Assembly: GCA_028292485.1 (NCBI GenBank)
Contig: JAQGMG010000029.1
Span: 109,377 to 173,376, forward strand
Length of the DNA stretch: 64,000 nucleotides
From: Rhodocyclales bacterium
Lineage (GTDB): Bacteria; Pseudomonadota; Gammaproteobacteria; Burkholderiales; Rhodocyclaceae
Direction of reading: 5' to 3'
The stretch's first letter is position 1, and each line of letters opens with the position of its first letter. The notes below the pieces were generated by a model. That model ran no database searches, was not told where the DNA came from, and was given only the letters and a program-made list of their open reading frames with translations. The position numbers and the translations under genes are program-made. Shown here piece by piece: positions 55,400 through 64,000 of the stretch.

Positions 55400-55434
55400 C
55401 CTGCCTTCCTGATCAACACAATGCGCGTCACGCA

Positions 55435-56223
55435 TTAATACATGAATTGACCGCCGTTGACGTGGATCACCTGGCCGGAAATGAATGCACCGCTGTCGCC
55501 GGCGAGATAGACGCAGGCCATCGCGATATCGTCGACGCGGCCAATGCGCTTCATCGGAATCTGCCCGAGGCGCATTTCCCGCCAATTCTTCGGATACTGG
55601 CTCCAGTCGCGTGTGGTTTCGATCGAACCGGGCGACACCGTGTTTGCCGTGATGCCATCGGCCGCGAATTCGATGCCGACCGCTTTGGAAAACGCATGCA
55701 CGCCGGCTTTGCACACCATGTTGTGCGCGCGGCCCGGAATATGTCCCTGAAACCCGTCTTCGCCGGAGATATGGATGATGCGCCCCCATTTCGCTTTCTG
55801 CATACGCGGCAGCACCGCGCGCGCGAGGTAAAACGCCGAACTCAGGTTCGAGCGCAGAATCCGGTCCCAGTCTTCGAGCGAGATGTCGAAGAACTTCTGA
55901 TGCAGCCGCAGTGAGACGTTGGACACCGCGATGTCGACCGTGCCAAATTTATCTTCGGCTTTTTTGACCATCGCCTCTACCGCCTTGGCGTCGCCGACGT
56001 CCGCGAGGCAGGCGAGCCCCTGCACGCCCAGCGCTTCGACCTCCTTCACGACCTTATCGATCGCCGACTGATTGCGATGACCGTTCACGACGACGTTGGC
56101 ACCGGCACGCGCGAAATGCAGCGCGATCGACCGGCCGATGTTCTGGCCCGAACCGGTGACGATGGCGGTGCGTCCGGCGAGCGGTTTTGCCGGATCGGCA
56201 GTTGGTGGGGTGTCGACAGCCAC
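55435..56223 (-). CDS. Short-chain dehydrogenase/reductase with an altered active site
   Basis: 262 residues from GTG 56223, seven bases after GGAGG. Dinucleotide loop TGSGQNIGRSIA, later SNVS in place of NNAG, Ser153 in HISGEDG, and C-terminal SGQVIHVNGGQ. The catalytic YxxxK reads NMVCK (Asn168, Lys172), so the tyrosine is missing. First gene of the catabolic cluster. It may be inactive, use another residue, or act in a different way; see findings. Confidence 0.9.
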   Translation of the reverse strand: MAVDTPPTADPAKPLAGRTAIVTGSGQNIGRSIALHFARAGANVVVNGHRNQSAIDKVVKEVEALGVQGLACLADVGDAKAVEAMVKKAEDKFGTVDIAVSNVSLRLHQKFFDISLEDWDRILRSNLSSAFYLARAVLPRMQKAKWGRIIHISGEDGFQGHIPGRAHNMVCKAGVHAFSKAVGIEFAADGITANTVSPGSIETTRDWSQYPKNWREMRLGQIPMKRIGRVDDIAMACVYLAGDSGAFISGQVIHVNGGQFMY

Positions 56224-56266
56224 TGGTGAATCCTCCAGATAATGCGGACCCGGCACGCGCGGGAAA

Positions 56267-56914
56267 TCAGCTCCTGGTGGTGCCAAACCTGCTTTTCAGG
56301 TACGTGACGATGGCCGGCATGATCGACAGCACGATCACGCCGAGAATGAAGGCGGTCAGGTTGTTCTTGACGAACGGAATGTTGCCGAAATAGTAACCGC
56401 AGTAAACGAAGAAGCCGATCCACAGCACGCTGCCGGAAAAGCTGTAGAACATGAAGCTCGTATAACGCATGCGGCCGATGCCGGCGACGAAGGGCGCGAA
56501 CGTGCGCACGATTGGCATGAACCGCGCGAGCACTACGGTTTTGCCGCCGTGCTTTTCATAGAAGCGCTGAGTGTGCCGCAGATGCTCGGGATTCAGCAAA
56601 ATCGAGCGCTCGCGCTTGAACACCTTGGGACCGATGTAGTGGCCGATCCAGTAATTGGTGTTGTCGCCGCTGAAGGCAGCGATCACGAGCAGCGCGAAGA
56701 GCGCATGAACGTCCATCGCGCCGACCGCCGCCATGGTGCCGGCCACGAACAGCAGCGAATCGCCAGGCAGGAACGGCGTCACGACGAGGCCGGTCTCGCA
56801 GAAGATGATCAGGAACAGGATGGCATAAATCCAGGCGCCGTACTGCTGGATCAGGAGCGCTAAATGCTTGTCGAGATGCAGGACAAGATCGAGGAACTGC
56901 GCGAGCAACTCCAC
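56267..56914 (-). CDS. DedA-family membrane protein
   Basis: 215 residues, several membrane segments. Family motif ARFMPIVRTFAPFVAGIGRM, with an N-terminal FCETGLVVTPFLPGDSLLF. DedA proteins act in membrane lipid recycling and proton-motive-force upkeep; undecaprenyl-phosphate or phosphatidylethanolamine flipping is the known role of some. It sits between secF and the SDR gene. Confidence 0.93.
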   Translation of the reverse strand: MELLAQFLDLVLHLDKHLALLIQQYGAWIYAILFLIIFCETGLVVTPFLPGDSLLFVAGTMAAVGAMDVHALFALLVIAAFSGDNTNYWIGHYIGPKVFKRERSILLNPEHLRHTQRFYEKHGGKTVVLARFMPIVRTFAPFVAGIGRMRYTSFMFYSFSGSVLWIGFFVYCGYYFGNIPFVKNNLTAFILGVIVLSIMPAIVTYLKSRFGTTRS

Positions 56915-56923
56915 GAGCTAAAC

Positions 56924-57856
56924 CTAGATCGCCGCGCCGATTTCGGTTTTCCTCTCGGGCTTGACGAGGTCTTTGCGCGTCACGCCGAGCCACATCACGA
57001 TCGGGCTCGCGACGAGCACCGACGAGTAGATACCGAAGCAGATGCCGATCGTCAGCGCGAGCGCGAAGTAATGCAGCGTTTCGCCCCCGAACACGAGCAT
57101 CGACGTCACCATGAGCTGGGTACAGCCGTGAGTGATGATGGTGCGTGAGATCGTGCGCGTAATCGCGTTGTCGATGACCGTAGTCACGCTCGCACCGCGC
57201 ATCTTGCGGAAATTCTCGCGAATCCGGTCGAAGACGACGACCGACTCGTTAACCGAGTAGCCGAGAATGGCGAGCACCGCAGCAAGCACCGTCAGCGAAA
57301 ATTCCCATTGAAAGATGGAGAAGAACCCGAGGATAATCACGACGTCGTGCAGGTTCGCGACGATTGCAGCGAGGCCGAATTTCCACTCGAACCGCATCGC
57401 GAGATAAGCGACGATGCCGATCGACACGAACAGCAGCGCGAGGCCGCCGTTCTCGACGAGCTCTTTGCCGACCTGGGGGCCGACGAATTCAACGCGCCGC
57501 ACTTCCGCCGTCGCATCTTCCTTACGCAGTTCGTCGCGCACGGTCTCCGACAACTTCGCGCTGGTAACGCCCGCTTTGACCGGCAGGCGAATCAGAACGT
57601 CCAGCGAGGTGCCAAAATTCTGCACCGAGGCATCGGGGAAACCAATCTTGGTCATGGTCTCGCGCAGCTTATTGACGTCCGGCGCGTGCTCGTAATGCAC
57701 TTCCATAACGGTGCCGCCTGTGAAGTCGACGCCAAAATTAAGTCCCTTGGTTGCGAGCGAACCGACCGCGATGAGGAACGTGATAACGGAGATCACGTTG
57801 AACACCAGCGCGTGGCGCATGAACGGGATGTCGTGTTTTATTCTGAAAAATTCCAT
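56924..57856 (-). CDS. secF: Protein translocase subunit SecF
   Basis: 310 residues. Six membrane segments, the periplasmic P1 region (FGVDFTGGTVMEV) and later GYSVNESVVVFDRIREN, typical of SecF. With SecD it uses proton-motive force to help pull exported proteins across the membrane. It follows secD by 33 bases. Confidence 0.96.
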   Translation of the reverse strand: MEFFRIKHDIPFMRHALVFNVISVITFLIAVGSLATKGLNFGVDFTGGTVMEVHYEHAPDVNKLRETMTKIGFPDASVQNFGTSLDVLIRLPVKAGVTSAKLSETVRDELRKEDATAEVRRVEFVGPQVGKELVENGGLALLFVSIGIVAYLAMRFEWKFGLAAIVANLHDVVIILGFFSIFQWEFSLTVLAAVLAILGYSVNESVVVFDRIRENFRKMRGASVTTVIDNAITRTISRTIITHGCTQLMVTSMLVFGGETLHYFALALTIGICFGIYSSVLVASPIVMWLGVTRKDLVKPERKTEIGAAI

Positions 57857-57889
57857 GTGCTCTCCTGGCGTTCGAGGTTCGGGTAGAAA

Positions 57890-59806
57890 CTACCCTTTGC
57901 TCATCGACGCCTTGCGTCCAACCGGTTTTTCCGCGCCCGCCTTCCACACCGAACCGATCGACACGCTTTCAAGGCGGCGGCGGTTACCGTAAAAAAGGTT
58001 CACGATGCTGCGCGAAACCATCACCGCGCTGTAAATTGAAGTCAGGATACCGAGACACAATACGACCGCGAAGCCTTTGACCGGGCCCGAGCCGAACGCG
58101 AACAACGCAAGCCCGCCGATCAGCGTCGTGATGTTGGAGTCGAGAATCGTGCCCCACGCGCGCTCGTAGCCGGCATGAATCGCGGCCTGCGGCGTATTGC
58201 CGTTGCGCAGCTCCTCGCGTATGCGCTCGTTGATGAGCACGTTGGCGTCGATCGCCATGCCGACCGTGAGCGCGATACCGGCCATGCCGGGCAGGGTCAG
58301 CGTGGCCTGCAGCATCGACAACAGCGATACAAGGAACAGCACGTTGACCGCCAGCGCAATGACGGAAATCACGCCGAACATCTGGTAGTACACGATCATG
58401 AAAATCGCAATGGCGGTAAAGCCGATCCACGTCGAGTGAAAACCGATCTTGATATTGTCGGCGCCGAGGCTCGGGCCGACAGTGCGCTCTTCGATGATGT
58501 CCATCGGCGCCGCCAGCGAGCCCGCGCGCAACAGCAGCGCAAGATCGTTCGCCTCACGCGTCGTCATGCGGCCCGAGATCTGGAAGCGCGCGCCCAGTTC
58601 CGACTGGATCACCGGCGCGGTGATCACTTCGGGCTTGCCCTTTTCAATCAACAGCACCGCCATGCGGCGCTTGACCGCTTCGCGCGTCGTGTCGCGCATG
58701 ATGCGCGCGCCCTGTCCGTCGAGCTCGACACTGACGATCGGCTCGTTGTTCTGCTGGTCGAAGCTCGGCGCCGCGTTGGTCAGGCGTTCGCCGGTGATGA
58801 TCACGTTCTTCGACAAGAGCAGCGGCTCGTTTGCCTTGCCGCGGCGCTCGATCATCAACTCGGTGCCGAAGGGCACGTTGCCTTTGAGCGCATCGTCGAT
58901 TTTCTTCGGATCGTAATCGCGGCCCGACGGGTCGCTCGCGTGCGCTTCAACCAGCCGCAACTCGAGGCTCGCTGTGCGGCCAAGCAGCTCCTTCGCCCGC
59001 GCAGTGTCCTGCACGCCCGGCAACTGCACGACGATACGGTCGGCGCCCTGCTGCTGGATGATGGGTTCGGCGACGCCGAGTTCGTTGACGCGGTTGCGCA
59101 AGGTCGCGATGTTCTGCTGCAGCGCCAGGTCCTGCGTGCGCTTTTGTTCCTCGGGCTTCAATGAAGCGACCAGGCGATACTCGCCGCCCTGCTCCTGCTC
59201 GTTGATCGCGAGGTCCGGGTTGGTGGTTTCGATTTCCTTACGCGCCTTGTTGCGCGAATCGGCATCGCGGAATTTGAGCACCAGATTCAGGTTCTCGCGA
59301 TTAATGCTGCCGTACGAAATGCGTTTGTCGCGCAAGAGGGCGCGCACGCTGCTGATCAGGCCGTCAACTTTTTTCGTGAGCGCCGAAGCCATGTCGACCT
59401 GAAGCAGGAAGTGCACGCCGCCGCGCAGATCCAGCCCCAGATACATCGGCAACGCGCCGATTGCCGTCAGAAAACGCGGGCTGCGCGACACGAGATTAAG
59501 CGCGACGACAAAATCTTCGCCGAGGTCTTTCTGAACCGTATCCTTGGCCTTCAGTTGGGTGTCCGTGTCGGCGAAGCGCACTTTAAGACTCGCGGCTTCG
59601 AGAAACACGCCGTCGGTGGCGATGTTCGCCGTTTTCAGCACGGCTTCCACGCGCTGCTGCAGCTCGGCATCAACTTTCTGCGTCGATTTCGCCGGCGAGA
59701 CCTGAATGGCCGGGACTTCGCCGAAGAAGTTGGGCAGCGTATAAACGACGCCGATCAGCATCGTGAAGCCGATTAAAAGATTAATCCAGAGCGGGTAACG
59801 GTTCAT
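57890..59806 (-). CDS. secD: Protein translocase subunit SecD
   Basis: 638 residues. N-terminal membrane segment, large periplasmic domain and five C-terminal segments. Motifs: LGLDLRGGVHFLLQVD, AIALTVGMAIDANVLINERI. The start ATG 59806 is chosen as the first codon of MNRYPLWINLLI; a start at 59827 is also in frame. Coupled in the usual order yajC-secD-secF. Confidence 0.97.
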   Translation of the reverse strand: MNRYPLWINLLIGFTMLIGVVYTLPNFFGEVPAIQVSPAKSTQKVDAELQQRVEAVLKTANIATDGVFLEAASLKVRFADTDTQLKAKDTVQKDLGEDFVVALNLVSRSPRFLTAIGALPMYLGLDLRGGVHFLLQVDMASALTKKVDGLISSVRALLRDKRISYGSINRENLNLVLKFRDADSRNKARKEIETTNPDLAINEQEQGGEYRLVASLKPEEQKRTQDLALQQNIATLRNRVNELGVAEPIIQQQGADRIVVQLPGVQDTARAKELLGRTASLELRLVEAHASDPSGRDYDPKKIDDALKGNVPFGTELMIERRGKANEPLLLSKNVIITGERLTNAAPSFDQQNNEPIVSVELDGQGARIMRDTTREAVKRRMAVLLIEKGKPEVITAPVIQSELGARFQISGRMTTREANDLALLLRAGSLAAPMDIIEERTVGPSLGADNIKIGFHSTWIGFTAIAIFMIVYYQMFGVISVIALAVNVLFLVSLLSMLQATLTLPGMAGIALTVGMAIDANVLINERIREELRNGNTPQAAIHAGYERAWGTILDSNITTLIGGLALFAFGSGPVKGFAVVLCLGILTSIYSAVMVSRSIVNLFYGNRRRLESVSIGSVWKAGAEKPVGRKASMSKG

Positions 59807-59862
59807 AGAAAATTCAGTGATAGGCACTGCACGCCGAAGCGTGCGCGCAAATGGATAAAAAC

Positions 59863-60186
59863 TTAATCCGCGCTCTTGATGGTGCCTTTCGGCAGTACCA
59901 GCTGCACGGCGGGACGCTGGACGCGAATTTCGACGTTGGCGGCAATTTCAAGCGTTACGTAGTTATCGGCAACCTTGGTGACGCGCCCGAGCACGCCGCC
60001 GGCGGCAATCACTTCGTCGCCTTTCTGGATCGCCTCGACCATCGCTTTGTGTTCTTTGGCGCGCTTCATCTGCGGACGGATCATCACAAAGTAGAGCACG
60101 ATGAACATCAGGATGATCGGCAGCATCGACATGATGTCGGCGCCGCCCGGCACAGCGGTTTGCGCCCAGGCTTCGTTGATAAACAC
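59863..60186 (-). CDS. yajC: Preprotein translocase accessory subunit YajC
   Basis: 107 residues. Single membrane segment (MSMLPIILMFIVLYFVMIRP) followed by RPQMKRAKEHKAMVEAIQKGDEV. I set the start at GTG 60186 because GAGGAG is placed 8 bases upstream; the frame running to 60327 goes into the MITE-like element. It assists SecDF. Confidence 0.93.
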   Translation of the reverse strand: MFINEAWAQTAVPGGADIMSMLPIILMFIVLYFVMIRPQMKRAKEHKAMVEAIQKGDEVIAAGGVLGRVTKVADNYVTLEIAANVEIRVQRPAVQLVLPKGTIKSAD

Positions 60187-60251
60187 TTTGGCAGCTCCTC
60201 GAGGCGCGGCGGCAATGGCCGCGACCGTTAAAAAGGTGCGTATTCTAACAC

Positions 60252-60674
60252 TAGGAGTCCCTAACACCCTGAAACACGTGTGCGTTGCAACCAGAATTGG
60301 TGAGGGCAAGGCGCCCGGTGAAGACAATAGTAATAGTTATCTATTGCCAAGACGAGCAACGCGGCGTCGCGTGGAGGGCGGAGCAGGTTCCACGCGTCGT
60401 GTGCTTGGATGCGACCCCCGTAGCGCGACACTCGGCGCACGAAATCCACGCGACTCATGCGCACCTTCACGGTCGCATCCCAGCGAGCGGGGCTCCGGCT
60501 CCACGCTGCGGTGCGCCGCCGATTCTGGCTGCAACCCTTCGGGCTGGCACGAGTTTTGTGCCCATGGCGTCGTCGAAAGGTCCCTTGCTTAGAATGACTA
60601 AGCTGCAAGACTTTCTTCTAGCCTTGCGCCAGAATCGTGACAGCGCATCGCGCGTTTCACGGTGTTAGGGACTC
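60252..60674. mobile_element. MITE-like element with inverted ends
   Basis: GGAGTCCCTAACACC with a further CTGAAAC at the left end (60252-60273) matches the inverse of the right end (60653-60674) at 21 of 22 bases. The similarity continues weakly inward for about 60 bases (AAACRCG..., ...GGCAAGGC). The inside has no transposase and no accepted gene. No clear target duplication is visible. It lies 66 bases from yajC and 8 from the tgt stop, with the tgt transcript possibly running through it. Confidence 0.7.
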
Positions 60675-60682
60675 CTTGGCGC

Positions 60683-62217
<1,535 letters not shown>

Positions 62218-62313
62218 TGCGGCCGGGATAGGAAATGGCTTAAACGGGCGGTATTATCGCCGCACCATAGTGCACGCGCCAGCGCTGCGTAAATCATTCC
62301 GCGGGAAGACAAT

Positions 62314-62802
62314 ATGTCCGAAACATTTCAGGTACGCGCCGCCGAACGCGGCGACGTCGGCACGATACTCGCGATGATCCGCGAACTCGCCGAGTACGAA
62401 GAACTCACGCATTTGTGCACGGCGACGGAGGATCAGCTCGCAGCGGAACTGTTTGGGCCCGATGCAGCAGCCGAGGCACTCGTCGCGGTAGCCGGCGGCG
62501 AAGCGGTCGGCTATGCAATTTTCTTCCATAATTTTTCAACGTTCCTCGGCCGCCGCGGCCTGTATCTGGAAGATCTCTACGTGCGGCCATCGCATCGCCA
62601 CCAGGGTTGCGGCCGCGCGCTGCTGCTCGCGGTCGCGCGCATCGCGGCCGAACGCCGCTGCGCGCGCTTTGAATGGATGGCACTCGACTGGAACACGCCG
62701 GCGATTGATTTCTACGAGAAGCTCGGGGCAACGCAGATGCGCGAATGGAGGCTGTTTCGCGCGACTGGCGACGCGTTGGATGCGCTCGCGAAACTCAAGT
62801 AG
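62314..62802 (+). CDS. GNAT-family N-acetyltransferase
   Basis: 162 residues. N-terminal FQVRAAERGDVGTILAMIRE, central EDLYVRPSHRHQGCGRALL with the pyrophosphate-binding loop (RxxGxGxA type), and WNTPAIDFYEKLGA. This is like spermidine/diamine-type acetyltransferases. Divergent from the thioesterase and convergent with queA (6 bases apart). Confidence 0.92.
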   Translation: MSETFQVRAAERGDVGTILAMIRELAEYEELTHLCTATEDQLAAELFGPDAAAEALVAVAGGEAVGYAIFFHNFSTFLGRRGLYLEDLYVRPSHRHQGCGRALLLAVARIAAERRCARFEWMALDWNTPAIDFYEKLGATQMREWRLFRATGDALDALAKLK

Positions 62803-62808
62803 AAACAG

Positions 62809-63840
62809 TTACGCGTCGCGCCGCTCGATCAGCATCGCGTCGCCGTAGCTGAAGAAGCGATAACGCCGGGCGACCGCGTGCGCATAAGCGCGACGAATGT
62901 TGTCGCTGCCGCCGAACGCCGAAACGAGCATCATCAGCGTCGATTTCGGCAAATGAAAATTCGTGAGCAGCCGGTCGACCACGCGAAACCGGTAGCCGGG
63001 CAAAATGAAAAGGCGGGTCTCGGCATTGCCTGCGCGTAATTCACCGCTTGCCGCCGCCGACTCGAGCGTGCGCAAACTCGTCGTGCCTACCGCAATGATT
63101 TTACCGCCCGCCGCTTTCGCCGCCGAGATCGTGTCGACCGTCGCCTGCGAAATTGCATACCATTCGGCATGCATCGTGTGATCGGCAAGATCGTCGACGC
63201 GCACCGGCTGAAAAGTCCCGGCGCCGACGTGCAAGGTAATCCACGCCAGTCGCACGCCGTGCGCCTTGAGCGTTTCCAGCATCGCATCGTCGAAATGCAA
63301 TCCCGCCGTCGGCGCGGCTACGGCGCCCGGCGTTTGCGCATAGACAGTCTGATAGCGCGTGTCGTCGCCGGTGTCTGCCGTGTGCGTGATGTAAGGCGGC
63401 AGCGGCACGCTGCCTGCGCGCTCGAGCAAAGCAAAGACATTGGTGCAATCGATAAAGCGCAACTCGAAAAATTCGCCGGCGCGGCCGATCACTTCAGCGG
63501 TGAAATCCTGCGCAAGCAGTAGGCGTGATCCGCCGCGCGGCGTCTTGCTGGCGCGAATCTGTGCGAGCACCCGTTCGTGATCGAGCACACGCTCGACGAG
63601 CACTTCAACTTTACCGCCGCTTTGTTTGCGTCCGGTCAGCCGCGCTTTAATTACCCGCGTGTCATTCATTACCAGCACATCGCCCGGCTCGACAAGCGCC
63701 GGCAGGTCGCGGAACTGACGGTCGGCGAAATCGCCGGTCGTGCCGTCGAGATGCAGCAGGCGACTCGCGCTGCGTTCACCTGCCGGATATTGCGCGATCA
63801 GGTTTGGCGGAAGTTCATAGTCGAAATCGGAAAGTTTCAA
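62809..63840 (-). CDS. queA: S-adenosylmethionine:tRNA ribosyltransferase-isomerase QueA
   Basis: 343 residues from TTG 63840, matching the family N-terminus ([17 protein letters not shown]). The longer TTG start at 63918 would add 26 residues with no homology I recognise. Blocks: [38 protein letters not shown] and [17 protein letters not shown]. It forms epoxyqueuosine in tRNA from SAM. No clear ribosome site. Confidence 0.94.
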   Translation of the reverse strand: MKLSDFDYELPPNLIAQYPAGERSASRLLHLDGTTGDFADRQFRDLPALVEPGDVLVMNDTRVIKARLTGRKQSGGKVEVLVERVLDHERVLAQIRASKTPRGGSRLLLAQDFTAEVIGRAGEFFELRFIDCTNVFALLERAGSVPLPPYITHTADTGDDTRYQTVYAQTPGAVAAPTAGLHFDDAMLETLKAHGVRLAWITLHVGAGTFQPVRVDDLADHTMHAEWYAISQATVDTISAAKAAGGKIIAVGTTSLRTLESAAASGELRAGNAETRLFILPGYRFRVVDRLLTNFHLPKSTLMMLVSAFGGSDNIRRAYAHAVARRYRFFSYGDAMLIERRDA

Positions 63841-63935
63841 AGCGTGGCCGGCGGAATCTGACAAGTGCTGAGGATAATCCAAAAACAAATGCGCGAACCG
63901 CTCCCGTTGCGCTTGCAATGCCGAAGCTTCTTTGG

Positions 63936-63964
63936 TTGTCGCCCCCGGAGGATTGCGGGATAAT
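63936..63964 (+). promoter_or_regulatory. Promoter of the tRNA-Leu gene
   Basis: TTGTCG (63936-63941) and GATAAT (63959-63964) are 17 bases apart, the ideal sigma-70 spacing; the tRNA begins 12 bases after the -10 box. Confidence 0.8.
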
Positions 63965-63975
63965 GCGCGCTCATT

Positions 63976-64000
63976 GCCGGGATGGCGGAATTGGTAGACG
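63976..64000 (+). tRNA. tRNA-Leu (partial, 5' end)
   Basis: GCCGGGATGGCGGAATTGGTAGACG is the start of a class II tRNA: acceptor 5' strand, T8/G9, and a D-loop with GGTAGAC, which is characteristic of bacterial tRNA-Leu. The anticodon and 3' end are beyond the window, so the isoacceptor cannot be named. Confidence 0.85.

Overview
The window reads as chromosomal DNA of a betaproteobacterium, with high GC, dense genes and no phage or plasmid backbone. Several orders are typical of that class: yqgE-ruvX-pyrR-pyrB-pyrC', lgt divergent from ilvD, ribonuclease RNB next to TonB, and queA/tgt/yajC/secD/secF. Almost every gene is on the chromosome by housekeeping function or by ordinary metabolism. There is no CRISPR array, integrase, transposase or defence island.

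Region 1 (1-37.4 kb) holds rsmB and a divergent aroE. A TMEM165-type manganese exporter lies under a yybP-ykoY riboswitch. Small toxin-antitoxin genes follow, then lgt/ilvD, a GGDEF-EAL protein, TonB, RNB, HiPIP and a ferritin-like protein. Next come a sensor kinase with a stand-alone receiver, photolyase, and the pyrimidine operon with an inactive PyrC'. A pair of small basic exported proteins follows, one of them frameshifted. The rest is HDOD, ruvC, a PilT-like ATPase, two EamA permeases, yebC, a HerA-like ATPase, and a Fur-box/hemP locus followed by a divergent S4 protein. Four copies of a hairpin repeat with a GTCATTCCCGC core are found only in this region.

Region 2 (37.4-40 kb) is a boundary. 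It holds an OsmC-YcaO fusion gene of lower GC and a gene-poor stretch.

Region 3 (40-64 kb) holds purB, a VOC protein, and a SoxC-like sulfite dehydrogenase with a lipoprotein cytochrome c. A 12.4-kb co-directional catabolic cluster follows: PrpD-like, two NDP-forming acyl-CoA synthetases, an enolase-superfamily protein, two Bug solute receptors, two enoyl-CoA hydratases, two MaoC proteins and an SDR. Then come DedA, secF, secD, yajC, a 423-bp MITE-like element, tgt, a thioesterase, a GNAT protein, queA and the first 25 nt of a tRNA-Leu gene. Codon choice differs from region 1: hand samples of purB show GAA and GCG where ilvD shows GAG and GCC. Since both halves carry core genes, the break near 39.7-40.0 kb is either a real rearrangement or transfer boundary or an assembly join.

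No clearly new defence or mobile system was found. The most promising leads are the acyl-CoA cluster with its unusual SDR, the iron-linked hemP/S4 locus, the exported basic protein pair, and the MITE-like element between yajC and tgt. All readings are by eye from sequence; no similarity search was run.
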